Origin: Terriglobia bacterium
GTDB taxonomy: Bacteria; Acidobacteriota; Terriglobia; UBA7540
Reading direction: 5' to 3'
Assembly (NCBI GenBank): GCA_020072905.1
Contig: JAIQGB010000033.1
Location: 1 to 16,336 of the forward strand
Length of the DNA stretch: 16,336 nucleotides
Within the stretch, counting starts at the first letter, position 1. Each line of letters begins with the position of its first letter. Under the pieces are notes generated by a model. It was not told the origin of the DNA. It saw nothing but the letters and a program-made list of their open reading frames with translations, and did not search any database. This document shows, piece after piece, positions 7,072 to 16,146 of the stretch. A program made the translations under genes and the position numbers.

Positions 7072-9204
7072 TTAGATGACCACCAACGGGCGCATCATGT
7101 CGTGCTCTTCGTGCTCGAGAATGTGGCAGTGCCACACGAATTCGTTGCCCCCTGTCCTCGGGCTGCTTGGGGGCTGGCCAACGTTTTGTATTGTGGGCAA
7201 GATGAACGGCATGATCACCGTCGTCACCTCGCCCGGGTTCATGCGCACGGTCTCCTTCCAGCCTGCCTCGAATAAGGCAGGCGGAACAGGACTGCCAGTG
7301 TACGATGGAATGCCCGTGTATCTTTTGGTGTTGAATGGTTGTCGCGAGATGATCTGGACGTTCACCAGGTGGAAGTGGATGGGGTGTGTGTCCCCTGTGA
7401 GGTTCGCGATTTGCCAGACTTCGGCGGTACCGTTTCCGACTATCTCCGTCGGCGGCGTTTCGATGTAGCCTTGCCCAAAGCCTCCGCCGGGCTGAGCCTG
7501 ATTTGTGCCGATCCTTTGGATCAGGCGGCCATAGCCGTCGAAGTCCTCGTTCAAGGTCAGTTGCCGCGGCGCAGCGTACCCGGTTGGAATCGTTGCAGTT
7601 CCGACTCCTGCTAGCAGCGGATCGTTGCCCGCCGTAAGGTTCGAGTTCCTTGTGATGCCGAGCGGCGGATCCTGACTGCTTGCCGGGACGACCTTAAACC
7701 GCAGCATGACTCGCGTGTTGGGACCGAACCCGGCGGGAGTGAGCGCGTTGACTGTGTTCTTGTTCTTCAAACCCGGGAAGTAGTCGTTGCGGGGATCACC
7801 GCCCGGGAACGGAGCCGGGGCGTCGCTGTAAAGAATGAGCTTCTGCCCAGCATGCTTCGAAAAGTCGAAGATCACGTCTGAGCGCTCCGCCGGGGAGAGG
7901 AAGAGCGAGCCTATCGTCGCCCCACCGAACGGCCCGTTCGTGGGGACATAAGCAGGGGCGGGCAGGAATCCGCCCTCCGTGCCGATCACCAGGAAATTCG
8001 GAGAGTCTCCGGCGGCATGATTTAGAGCTGGCGCGTTCCTGGGATTACCCGAGCCGTTGAGGGTAATTCCATTGGGGCTCCCGTCATCCACGTACAACTG
8101 GAGGTTCATGAAGCGAGAATTGCAGGCGTTCAAGATGCGCAGCCGGTATCTCCTGGCTTCAACGGTCACCTGGGGATAGACCGTCCCGTTCGTCAACATG
8201 GTGTCGCCAAAGTATTCCGGGACACAGGATGGGTCCGGCGGCGGACCCAGGGGATTCGGTCCCAGGTTGCCGTACCGGGCGATGTCGTAGACGTGGGCGT
8301 ACCACAGATCGCCAGGAAGGGTTTGGTTCGCCGGCCTTATCCACGTGGGATCAACTGCTGTGATGTTCGGGCCGCAGAAGATCTTGTCTTGAAAGACGAG
8401 CGGGAGTTCGCGGCCGCCGTTTTCGATGAAGTCCGGCAGGCCAGAGTTCCTGAGGTCTCCTTCTAGGCCTGCGGTATCCCTTATGACCAGGCCGCTGGCA
8501 ACTCCGGCGTAGGCGGTGTTGCGGTCCATGCCGAAGGCGTGATCGTGGTACCACATCAACCGTGCTGACTGGTCTATGGGATAGTAGTACTCGGCTTCGT
8601 TAGGTTTGGCAGAATTCCCATGCCCTAGGCGGAGGACTTGGTTGTTGAGGAAGCTCAGACCGTGAAGTCCGGTGGGCGTCCACCAGTCGAATGGGCCTCC
8701 GTCGCTGATCCAGGGGACGTGCCCACCGTGCATGTGGACCGCGATGCGGTTCTTGGCTGGGGTTGCCGTCCAATCCCCGGGAACCGTGGTATCAATCGGG
8801 ATGAGGTGTGTGGGGGGCAGATTGTTTCGGAAAGTGATCTGGATTGGGCTGTTCCTCTCCGCCACGATGATGCCACCGAGATGGGCCGGCCCCGTAAAGC
8901 CTCCAAGCCCAACGGTCGGCTGGAATCCCCACAAATTGGTGGGACCGAGCGTAGGGTGGAGGGTATCCGTGAACGGATTGATGTCCATGGTGTAATGGGT
9001 AACCCCGGTTACCGGCGCGATCGAGCCGTCGGGCAAAGCAACAGGAATGCCTCCCGGCCCCACGCCACGCAGAGATGTTTGCCACAACGCGAGGTTGGGG
9101 CTCTGGGAAAAGGCCAAGGCGCGGCGGGCACCAAAATTGAACATCGCAAACCCCGCGCCGGCCATGGCCGAGGCCTTTATGAATTCTCGTCTCGTTGTCT
9201 TCAT
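7072..9204 (-). CDS. Tat-exported multicopper oxidase, CotA/bilirubin-oxidase-like
   Basis: Three-domain multicopper oxidase of 710 residues. It would oxidise Cu(I), phenolics or metals while reducing O2 to water, probably in the periplasm. The N-terminus carries a Tat signal (TRREFIK at 4-10, hydrophobic stretch, cleavage probably after ALA near 31). All four copper-ligand motifs are intact: HMHGGH (157-162), WYHDH (218-222), HPIHFH (607-612) and HCHILEH...M (692-703), the last with Met703 as type 1 axial ligand. The HCHILEHE..DMMRP ending resembles CotA laccase and bilirubin oxidase more than CueO, and no Met-rich insert like that of CueO is seen. The ATG has AAGGAG seven bases upstream. 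It lies just upstream of cusBA on the same strand but behind its own terminator. Natural substrate unknown; a copper-detoxification role is inferred from context. Confidence 0.93.
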   Translation of the reverse strand: MKTTRREFIKASAMAGAGFAMFNFGARRALAFSQSPNLALWQTSLRGVGPGGIPVALPDGSIAPVTGVTHYTMDINPFTDTLHPTLGPTNLWGFQPTVGLGGFTGPAHLGGIIVAERNSPIQITFRNNLPPTHLIPIDTTVPGDWTATPAKNRIAVHMHGGHVPWISDGGPFDWWTPTGLHGLSFLNNQVLRLGHGNSAKPNEAEYYYPIDQSARLMWYHDHAFGMDRNTAYAGVASGLVIRDTAGLEGDLRNSGLPDFIENGGRELPLVFQDKIFCGPNITAVDPTWIRPANQTLPGDLWYAHVYDIARYGNLGPNPLGPPPDPSCVPEYFGDTMLTNGTVYPQVTVEARRYRLRILNACNSRFMNLQLYVDDGSPNGITLNGSGNPRNAPALNHAAGDSPNFLVIGTEGGFLPAPAYVPTNGPFGGATIGSLFLSPAERSDVIFDFSKHAGQKLILYSDAPAPFPGGDPRNDYFPGLKNKNTVNALTPAGFGPNTRVMLRFKVVPASSQDPPLGITRNSNLTAGNDPLLAGVGTATIPTGYAAPRQLTLNEDFDGYGRLIQRIGTNQAQPGGGFGQGYIETPPTEIVGNGTAEVWQIANLTGDTHPIHFHLVNVQIISRQPFNTKRYTGIPSYTGSPVPPALFEAGWKETVRMNPGEVTTVIMPFILPTIQNVGQPPSSPRTGGNEFVWHCHILEHEEHDMMRPLVVI

Positions 9205-9389
9205 AGTTTAACTCCTTTTGCGATTGCGAGATTCCCTGGGAGTTTTGAAATTGCAGATCGTTCTGATTTTGGAACTGGATATCGTTGGGTGGGGCTTTGA
9301 CTTTCTCCCTAGCTTTTTCCCACCTCCTTTCCTCGGCTGAAGTTAGCCTGGCCAAGCGAAGGAGGGCGCGCGCTCCAGCCGATGGAGCA
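9205..9389 (-). other. Leader/promoter region of the multicopper oxidase gene
   Basis: A 185-base gap between the PilZ gene and the oxidase. It contains the AAGGAG ribosome site next to the ATG and a pair of similar 17-base elements (9243-9283). I see no clear sigma70 promoter and no strong T-tailed terminator for the PilZ gene. Confidence 0.5.
9243..9283 (-). repeat. Two similar 17-base direct repeats upstream of the oxidase
   Basis: On the minus strand the elements read GATATCCAGTTCCAAAA (9283-9267) and GATCTGCAATTTCAAAA (9259-9243). They match at 13 of 17 positions and are spaced 24 bases start to start, ending about 40 bases before the oxidase ATG. Tandem, near-helical-phase copies suggest a possible regulator binding site, but could be chance. 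Confidence 0.3.
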
Positions 9390-9785
9390 TCAAACCACCG
9401 GTCCTGTCTTCGCTTGCACAAAACGGTATTCGAGAATCCTGGCGGCGAGACCCGGCTGAGCATCTAAGGTGGCAGGTAGCACCATGCGCACAATCTCTGC
9501 GTGGCATACGATCTCGGCCAAAGTCTCGCCGCCGGTCCCCAGTAGTACTTCGAAACTCATCTCGACTTGGCTCTGCACGTCCATCAACCAATCACCACGA
9601 AAGAACACGCCCGTGTGGCTGATGTTCTCCGTGCGACCTTCATGCCATTTGGTTTCCCCGCACGCCCGATAGCGTACAGGGAGTCCAATGCCAAACCTGT
9701 GGCCGCGAGGCGGCCCGCACTGCAGGAAATCGGCCTCGCCCATGGCCAGCACCCATTCCAGCGCTGTGGGAACGCCATCAACCAT
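9390..9785 (-). CDS. PilZ-domain protein with degenerate RxxxR motif
   Basis: Small cytoplasmic protein (131 residues) consisting mainly of one PilZ domain (about 25-125), a fold that usually senses cyclic di-GMP. The beta-barrel pattern is visible: LPVRYR, then N54-I-S-H-T-G59 (the NxSxxG half of the ligand motif), GVFFR, a VEMSFEV strand, an EIVCHAEIVR strand and an AARILEYRF ending. The N-terminal half of the motif, normally RxxxR, appears only as R27-G-H-R30, so cyclic di-GMP binding is uncertain. The ATG has AGAGG about six bases upstream. It is 185 bases upstream of the multicopper oxidase on the same strand and divergent from the signalling cassette; no functional link to copper is evident. 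Confidence 0.8.
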   Translation of the reverse strand: MVDGVPTALEWVLAMGEADFLQCGPPRGHRFGIGLPVRYRACGETKWHEGRTENISHTGVFFRGDWLMDVQSQVEMSFEVLLGTGGETLAEIVCHAEIVRMVLPATLDAQPGLAARILEYRFVQAKTGPVV

Positions 9786-9960
9786 TTGCTACCTCTGAGC
9801 GAATATATGGCTACCAGACAACACAACTTAGTGCCGCACAAGGAAGTTGCCAATTCCCCAGGGGTGGGAGCAAACTACGACTTTCGTTGTAGGTCAAAAT
9901 GTCGCATGCCTCAATCTGCGTGACGGTCAGTCCTCCTCATGCCAGGTCTCAAAAGACCAC

Positions 9961-9988
9961 TTGACTGTCCGTTCGCCGGGAGTAGGAT
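9961..9988 (+). promoter_or_regulatory. Possible sigma70-type promoter for the signalling cassette
   Basis: TTGACT (9961-9966, five of six matches to the -35 consensus) is followed after 16 bases by TAGGAT (9983-9988, four of six to the -10 consensus). It would give a transcript with a leader of roughly 300 bases ahead of the kaiC relic. The assignment rests on consensus matching only. Confidence 0.3.
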
Positions 9989-10105
9989 ATCTATAACCTG
10001 CCAGTGTGCGCAGGTGAGCGGGAGGGGAGCCCCTCGCGAGGCGCTGGTTGTCATCCACCCCCTCCTACCGATTGCGATTCACGGACCCAAAGGAGAGAAA
10101 GCGCT

Positions 10106-10170
10106 GAGTCCCGCGGCGCTAGAGAGCGCAGCAGGGGGCTTGGAGGTGTTTCACCTCACACCCGGGACTC
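10106..10170 (+). ncRNA. Possible three-way-junction RNA structure in the cassette leader
   Basis: GAGTCCCG (10106-10113) pairs perfectly with CGGGACTC (10163-10170). Inside lie two further hairpins: GCGCT/AGCGC with a 4-base loop (10116-10129) and GAGGTG/CACCTC with a 3-base loop (10143-10157). Together they form a closed stem with two arms. It matches no riboswitch class I know and may be chance in GC-rich DNA. Confidence 0.25.
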
Positions 10171-10305
10171 GCGGAAGGCTTCGCATGTTGCAAGCGAAAC
10201 TGCCTGCGCCCGATTTTGCCCTGCATCCTGCCTTGCCCCACCGTTTATTGCTCTACTCGCTAGGGCGGGCTCCGCGCGTGAATCTTAACCGCTTAAGGTG
10301 AACAA

Positions 10306-10485
10306 ATGGCTCAGAGCCGTGGAGAACTCAAGCAGCCTGCGGCAGGATTGACGAAATGTCCTACGGGGATCCGCGGCTTGGACGAGATTACTAACGGCAG
10401 CCTCCCCGAAAGCCGGCCGGCCCAGGCTTATGGCAGCGCCGGGCGCGGCAAATCCGAGCGGGTGACTGAAGTCTTGTGGACCTGA
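10306..10485 (+). pseudogene. kaiC: Truncated kaiC-type ATPase relic
   Basis: A 59-codon open frame starting with ATG (AAGGTG five bases upstream) and ending in TGA. Residues 16-36 carry the KaiC entry motif, LTKCPTGIRGLDEITNG followed by SLP, and residues 43-50 keep a Walker A (GSAGRGKS). Intact KaiC proteins are about 500 residues with two such ATPase domains; everything after the first P-loop is missing. Conserved positions are also altered: the GGLP block is GSLP, and the usual GRPTLV after it reads SRPAQA. The last residues (ERVTEVLWT) could be the decayed continuation of the P-loop helix. Alternatively they could mark an in-frame deletion to the RVTEQ-type block found near the end of KaiC domain 1. 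No remaining kaiC is recognisable before the next gene at 10556. The relic cannot encode a working ATPase. Confidence 0.8.
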
Positions 10486-10555
10486 ACGAGGGAAAGATGA
10501 TTTAGCCTGACGCCAACTTGAATCGCCGCATTTTGAGACTTAAGGAGAAGGAACT

Positions 10556-11596
10556 ATGCCCCGCAAGGACCGACGCTTGAGACGGACCTCCCGGCCGCCC
10601 GTACGAACACCGGCAGGCTCCGAGGGAAGTCCGAAGGTCAGTCTCGCCCCAAGCCCCCCTGGAAAGGGGAAATCCAGACTTTTCGACAGCTCCACCGTCG
10701 GAAGCGCGTCGGAAGCGGCCGACTTCATCACCAATATCCTCGAGTCGTCCACCGAGTACTCGGTGATCGCCAAAGACCTGGAAGGAAAGATCCTGCTCTG
10801 GAACGAGGGGGCGCGGCGCCTTTATGGCTACGAGCCCGATGAAGTTGTGGGCAAGGCCAACTCTTCGATTCTGCACATACCGGAAGACGTGCGCACAGGC
10901 GTGCCTCAGCAAATCTTGCAAGCGGCACTCGAGCAACACAAATGGGAAGGAACGATCGCCCAGAGGCGGAAGAATGGCAACCAGTTTCCCGCCCGGGTGG
11001 TTATCACGCCTCGTTGCGATCTCGCCGGAAAGCCGATGGGGTTCTTACTGATGTCGAAAGACATTTCGGATGAAATTCAGCTCACGCAATACGCCCGCAG
11101 CCTGATCGAGGCCAGTCTGGACCCGCTGGTCACCATCAGTCCCGAGGGCAAGGTCACCGACGTGAACGAAGCCACGGTCAAGGTCACCGGAGTGCCGCGT
11201 GAGAAGCTGGTCGGGACGGATTTCGCCAACTACTTCACCGAGCCGGAAAAGGCCCGGGAGGGATATCAACGCGTTTTCTCGAAAGGCTTCGTCACCGACT
11301 ACCCGCTGACCATCCGCCATGTCCACGGACAGCTGACCGACGTGCTCTATAACGCCTCGGTGTACAAGGATGCCCAAGGCAGGGTGCTGGGCGTCTTTGC
11401 CGCTGCCCGCGACGTCACCGCGCTCAAGCGAACCGAGGCCGAATTGGCCGAGCAGCGTGCCCGCGAACTGGAGCGCCTGGCCGAGCTGGAGCGGTTCCAG
11501 AAACTCACGGTGGGCCGCGAGCTGAAAATGATTGAACTGAAAAAGGAGATCGAGGAACTTAAACGGCGAACCCCGGAAGGGGAGCGCCTTCCCTGA
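10556..11596 (+). CDS. PAS-PAS-coiled-coil sensor protein without kinase domain
   Basis: Cytoplasmic sensory protein of 346 residues. A basic, proline-rich and probably disordered N-terminus (1-45) is followed by PAS domain 1 (about 55-172), PAS domain 2 (about 179-293) and a charged coiled coil (about 290-340) containing KLTVGRELKMIELKKEI. No histidine-kinase, GGDEF or output domain follows, so it must signal through a partner, probably the kinase encoded 4 bases downstream. I recall similar PAS proteins with this tail motif, often with KaiC-like ATPases or phytochrome-type kinases, but that is memory, not a search. PAS 2 closely resembles PAS 4 of the large kinase at 13081-16146. AAGGAG lies about 9 bases before the ATG. 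Ligands of the PAS domains are unknown. Confidence 0.85.
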   Translation: MPRKDRRLRRTSRPPVRTPAGSEGSPKVSLAPSPPGKGKSRLFDSSTVGSASEAADFITNILESSTEYSVIAKDLEGKILLWNEGARRLYGYEPDEVVGKANSSILHIPEDVRTGVPQQILQAALEQHKWEGTIAQRRKNGNQFPARVVITPRCDLAGKPMGFLLMSKDISDEIQLTQYARSLIEASLDPLVTISPEGKVTDVNEATVKVTGVPREKLVGTDFANYFTEPEKAREGYQRVFSKGFVTDYPLTIRHVHGQLTDVLYNASVYKDAQGRVLGVFAAARDVTALKRTEAELAEQRARELERLAELERFQKLTVGRELKMIELKKEIEELKRRTPEGERLP

Positions 11597-11600
11597 TACC

Positions 11601-12599
<999 letters not shown>

Positions 12600-12613
12600 T
12601 TCATGCAAATGAC

Positions 12614-12619
12614 AGGAGG
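12614..12619 (+). promoter_or_regulatory. Ribosome binding site deciding the response regulator start
   Basis: AGGAGG lies seven bases before the ATG at 12627, which gives the family-typical N-terminus MPIEILLVEDN. An earlier in-frame ATG at 12603 is preceded by GAGGTG overlapping the kinase stop, but would add eight residues not expected for this family. Confidence 0.65.
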
Positions 12620-12626
12620 GTTCGTC

Positions 12627-13052
12627 ATGCCGATTGAAATCCTGCTCGTCGAGGACAATGCCGGCGACGTGCGCCTGACGCAGGAGGCCTTTCGCAGCTG
12701 CAAGATCGTCAATCGGCTGACCGTGGTGTCAGATGGGGTGGAGGCGCTCGCCTTGCTGCGGCGACAGGGCCATTACGCGGACGCGCCGCGCCCCGACGTG
12801 ATTCTCCTCGACCTGAACCTCCCGCGCAAGGATGGGCGCGAAGTGCTGGCGGAGGTCAAGGAAGACCCGGACTTGAAGCGTATCCCGGTGGTCATCGTGA
12901 CGAGTTCCAGCGCGGAGCAGGATGTGTTGAGGAGTTACGACCTCCACGCCAATTGCTACGTCACCAAGCCGGTGGACTTGGAGAAATTCGTCGAGGTGGT
13001 GAAATCCATCGAGGATTTTTGGATGGGCATCGTGAAGCTGCCGCCGAAGTAA
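12627..13052 (+). CDS. Single-domain response regulator, Rcp1-like
   Basis: A 141-residue stand-alone receiver with no DNA-binding output. The acidic pocket (E9, D10), phosphoacceptor D62 (in ILLDLNLPRKDG), T92 and K114 (in YVTKPVD) are all present. The N-terminus ILLVEDNAGDVRLTQEAF and the C-terminal segment FVEVVKSIEDFW are typical of the Rcp1 family, which usually partners phytochrome-type HisKA kinases such as the one encoded directly upstream. It may act as a phosphotransfer shuttle or through protein contacts. The start at 12627 follows the AGGAGG site. It lies 27 bases after the kinase and 28 before the large kinase, so it is probably in one operon. Confidence 0.93.
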   Translation: MPIEILLVEDNAGDVRLTQEAFRSCKIVNRLTVVSDGVEALALLRRQGHYADAPRPDVILLDLNLPRKDGREVLAEVKEDPDLKRIPVVIVTSSSAEQDVLRSYDLHANCYVTKPVDLEKFVEVVKSIEDFWMGIVKLPPK

Positions 13053-13080
13053 CAGCTCGTTGCGGCGAGGGTGCACTGCC

Positions 13081-16000
13081 ATGCTGATCAATATTCTGCT
13101 GGTGGAAGATAACCCCGGGGATACACGGCTGATTCAGGAGGCTCTGAAGGAGGCCGGGAGCACTCGCTTCAAGCTGGATTGTACGGACCGCCTGGCGACA
13201 GGGCTGGAGAAGCTGAGCGCCCGCAAGCCGGACGCTGTCATCTTGGATCTTTCCCTGCCGGACAGCCAGGGATTGGACACGTTTACCCGTGTCCACGCGC
13301 AGGTGCCCGAGGTGCCCATTGTGGTTTTGACGGGTCTCGACGATGAAACGGTCGCCGTCGAGGCCATGGGCTCTGGCGCCCAGGACTATCTCCTGAAAAG
13401 TGAGCTTTCTGGCGGGCTACTCGTACGTTCCCTCCGCTACGGGATCGAGCGCAAGCGCGCGGAAGCGGCCCTGCGCGAAAGCGAAGAACGGTACCGAGCC
13501 CTGACCTTGGCCACGGCCGAAATGGTGTGGACGACCAATGCCCAGGGGGAGGTAGAAAAGGATATTCCCGCTTGGAGTGCTTTAACCGGGCAGAGCGAGG
13601 AAGAGATCAGAGGCGGGGGCTGGTCGAACGCGATCCACCCGGAGGATCGAGAGCGAGCTATGGCTGATTGGTCACACGCCGTGGACACAAGGACTCTCTA
13701 TGATACCGCGTATCGCGTGCGCCGGTATGACGGAGAGTACCGGTATTTCTCCGTGCGTGGCGTGCCGGTTCTGGAATCGGACGGCAGCATCCGCGAATGG
13801 GTTGGAACCTGCAAGGATATTACCGAGCGCAAGCGGGCCGAAAAGGCCGTGGCAGCCGAACGGCAGCGGTTCAATGACATCTTGGATGTGCTTCCGGCCT
13901 ACGTGGTGCTAATGGCGCCGGATTATCACGTGCCCTTTGCCAATCGCTTCTTCCGGGAGCGTTTCGGGGAGTCCCACGGCCGGTGCTGTTTTGAGTATCT
14001 GTTTGGCCGCACCGAGCCGTGCGAGAACTGCGAATCCTTTAAGGTTCTGAAAACTCATGCGCCCCATCATTGGGAGTGGGCCGGCCCGGACGGGCGCAAT
14101 TACGATATCTCCGACTTCCCCTTCACCGACACGGACGGCTCCAGCCGCATCCTGGAAATGGGCATCGACATTACCGAACGCAGGCGCGCGGAAGAAGCCG
14201 TCCGGCTTCAGGCCGAGCAATACGCCACGATGTTGGCGACCACGCCGGACGGTTTTTGGCGCTTCGATGCAAACGCCAAGCTGCTGGACGTCAACGATGT
14301 TTATTGCCGGATGAGTGGGTACTCACGCGCTGAACTCTTGAACCTGCATATATCTGATATCGAGGCAATCGAGAAGTCCGAAGACGTGGACCAGCACATC
14401 CGGAAAGTCATAGAAACCGGATTCGATCGCTTTGAAAGCCAGCATCGAAGGAAAGACGGAACGGTCTCTGATGTCGAAATCAGCGTCGCGCTCTGGCGGG
14501 CAACAGGCCAGTTTTTGTTGTTTGCTCGCGACATCAGCGCGCGGAAACAGGCGGAGCGAGATCTGCGCTGGCTCAACCGGTCGCTGCGTACGATCAGTGA
14601 ATGCAACCTGGCCCTCGTGCGGGCCCGGGACGAGTCGGAATTGGTGCAAGAAATCTGCCGGATTCTGGTCGAAGAGGGCGGATATCGGTTGGCCTGGGTA
14701 GGCTTCGCCGAGCAGGACGAAGCGAAGACGGTGCGCCCGGTTGCCCACGCGGGGTTCGAAGAAGGCTATCTCGAAGCCTCGAAGATTACGTGGGCGGACA
14801 CCGAGCGAGGTCGCGGCCCCACGGGCACCGCCATCCGCACCGGCCAACCGGCGGTCTGTAGGAACATACTGGAAGATCCTCGTTTTGCCCCCTGGCGAGA
14901 GGAAGCGGTCCGACGGGGCTACGCGTCCTCAATCGCCTTGCCCCTCATCCTGGATAGTCAGCCCGCCGGGGCGCTGATGGTCTTCTCCCAGACCGCGGAC
15001 GCTTTCGATGCCGAAGAAACCCAGTTGCTGACGGAGTTGGCTGAGGACCTTGCGTACGGGATCCAGACGCTGCGCATGCGTGCAGCGCGCGCGCGCACCC
15101 AGGAGGCGCTGCGCCGGGCGAGCGCGTACAACCGCAGCTTGATTGAAACCAGCGTCGACCCGCTGGTGACGATCAGCCCGGAAGGCAAGATCACCGATGT
15201 CAACCGCGGCACGGAGCGCGTTACCGGCTGTTCCCGGGCGGAACTGATTGGCACGGATTTCTCCGATTACTTCACCGACCCGCAGAAGGCCCGCGCGGGA
15301 TATGAGCAAGCATTCCGCGAGGGCGGGGTACAGGACTACAAGTTGGAAATTCAGCATCGCGACGGTCATGTAATACCCGTGGAGTACAACGCCTCCCTGT
15401 ATCGTGACGAGGCGGGAAAGGTCATCGGAGTGTTTGCGGCAGCTCGGGATATTACCGAGCGCAAGCGGATGGAAGAGGAACTCCGCCAACTCTCCGGCCA
15501 CCTGCTCAAAGCCCAAGACGAAGAACGTCGGCGGATTGCCCGGGAGTTGCACGACAGCACGATCCAGAACCTGGCCGCCATCGCGCTTAACCTGGGCTTG
15601 ATCAAGGAATCGGCCGCGACGGATGAGGACCGGCGGAAATACCTCTCGGAAACTATCTCCCTGACCGAGCTAACTCTCAATGAAATTCGAAACATTTCTT
15701 ATCTTTTGCATCCTCCCTTGCTCGACGAGATGGGTTTGTCTCCCGCGCTGGAATACTACGTGAAAGGCTTCAGCCGGCGAAGCGGGATTTCCGTTGCTCT
15801 GGAGATAACGCCCGGGCTGGGCCAATTGCCGAAAGATGCGGAGAGAACGTTGTTTCGAGTCGTGCAGGAAAGCCTGACCAACATCCTCCGCCACGCCGGA
15901 AGCCCAACCGCCAGGATCGCCATTGTGCGAAATCCCGAAGGAATCGTGCTGGAAGTTGTGGACAGGGGCCATGGATTGCCGACTTCCTCCGCCAAGAAGC

Positions 16001-16146
16001 CGGGGAGCAGGCCGCCGAGGCCGGGAACAGGTATCCCCGGCATGCGAGAGCGGGTAAGGCAGATCGGAGGGCGGCTGGAAATCGAAAGCGGCGCCCAAGG
16101 AACGACGGTTCGCGCTACTTTGCCGTTCTCGGAGAGTGGAGCATGA
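13081..16146 (+). CDS. Receiver-PAS-PAS-PAS-GAF-PAS histidine kinase (HisKA_3, NarL-partner type)
   Basis: Large soluble hybrid kinase of 1021 residues. Order: receiver (1-120; D10, phosphoacceptor D56, T84, K106); PAS 1 (about 135-250); PAS 2 (about 263-368); PAS 3 (about 378-490); GAF (about 498-665); PAS 4 (about 682-796); HisKA_3 dimerisation domain with H824 in RRIARELHDS; HATPase with N934, a G1 box DRGHG (961-965) and a G2 box GTGIPGMRERV (982-992). No transmembrane helix is seen, so its signals are cytosolic. PAS 2 has C302, C303, C314 and C317, which could bind a metal or sense redox. The ATG at 13081 is preferred to a TTG at 13060 because the receiver starts there and GAGGG lies upstream. 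Its stop overlaps the following regulator (ATGA). The N-terminal receiver may let the upstream HisKA kinase control it; this is inferred. Confidence 0.93.
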   Translation: MLINILLVEDNPGDTRLIQEALKEAGSTRFKLDCTDRLATGLEKLSARKPDAVILDLSLPDSQGLDTFTRVHAQVPEVPIVVLTGLDDETVAVEAMGSGAQDYLLKSELSGGLLVRSLRYGIERKRAEAALRESEERYRALTLATAEMVWTTNAQGEVEKDIPAWSALTGQSEEEIRGGGWSNAIHPEDRERAMADWSHAVDTRTLYDTAYRVRRYDGEYRYFSVRGVPVLESDGSIREWVGTCKDITERKRAEKAVAAERQRFNDILDVLPAYVVLMAPDYHVPFANRFFRERFGESHGRCCFEYLFGRTEPCENCESFKVLKTHAPHHWEWAGPDGRNYDISDFPFTDTDGSSRILEMGIDITERRRAEEAVRLQAEQYATMLATTPDGFWRFDANAKLLDVNDVYCRMSGYSRAELLNLHISDIEAIEKSEDVDQHIRKVIETGFDRFESQHRRKDGTVSDVEISVALWRATGQFLLFARDISARKQAERDLRWLNRSLRTISECNLALVRARDESELVQEICRILVEEGGYRLAWVGFAEQDEAKTVRPVAHAGFEEGYLEASKITWADTERGRGPTGTAIRTGQPAVCRNILEDPRFAPWREEAVRRGYASSIALPLILDSQPAGALMVFSQTADAFDAEETQLLTELAEDLAYGIQTLRMRAARARTQEALRRASAYNRSLIETSVDPLVTISPEGKITDVNRGTERVTGCSRAELIGTDFSDYFTDPQKARAGYEQAFREGGVQDYKLEIQHRDGHVIPVEYNASLYRDEAGKVIGVFAAARDITERKRMEEELRQLSGHLLKAQDEERRRIARELHDSTIQNLAAIALNLGLIKESAATDEDRRKYLSETISLTELTLNEIRNISYLLHPPLLDEMGLSPALEYYVKGFSRRSGISVALEITPGLGQLPKDAERTLFRVVQESLTNILRHAGSPTARIAIVRNPEGIVLEVVDRGHGLPTSSAKKPGSRPPRPGTGIPGMRERVRQIGGRLEIESGAQGTTVRATLPFSESGA

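Larger units (their letters stand above)
9786..10305. other. Divergent intergenic region between the PilZ gene and the kaiC relic
   Basis: 520 bases without a convincing gene. A plus-strand open frame at 9939-10301 has no recognisable domain and a composition like untranslated GC-rich DNA. The region holds a possible plus-strand promoter (9961-9988), a short palindrome CCTCGCGAGG (10032-10041) and a possible branched RNA fold (10106-10170). Near its right end AAGGTG (10295-10300) serves as ribosome site for the kaiC relic. Confidence 0.5.

Noticed and set aside
8638..9300. Plus-strand open frame of 220 codons
   Set aside because: Antisense of the multicopper oxidase N-terminal half, which contains intact copper-ligand motifs.
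10106..10170. A tRNA gene in the branched structure
   Set aside because: The stem and two arms do not fit a tRNA: no TΨC consensus, no anticodon arm of correct size and no CCA-type end.
9939..10301. Plus-strand open frame of 120 codons upstream of the kaiC relic
   Set aside because: No recognisable domain, no clear ribosome site, and it spans the inverted repeats; better treated as leader DNA.
14929..15552. Minus-strand open frame of 207 codons
   Set aside because: Antisense of the GAF and PAS 4 region of the large kinase; no independent support.
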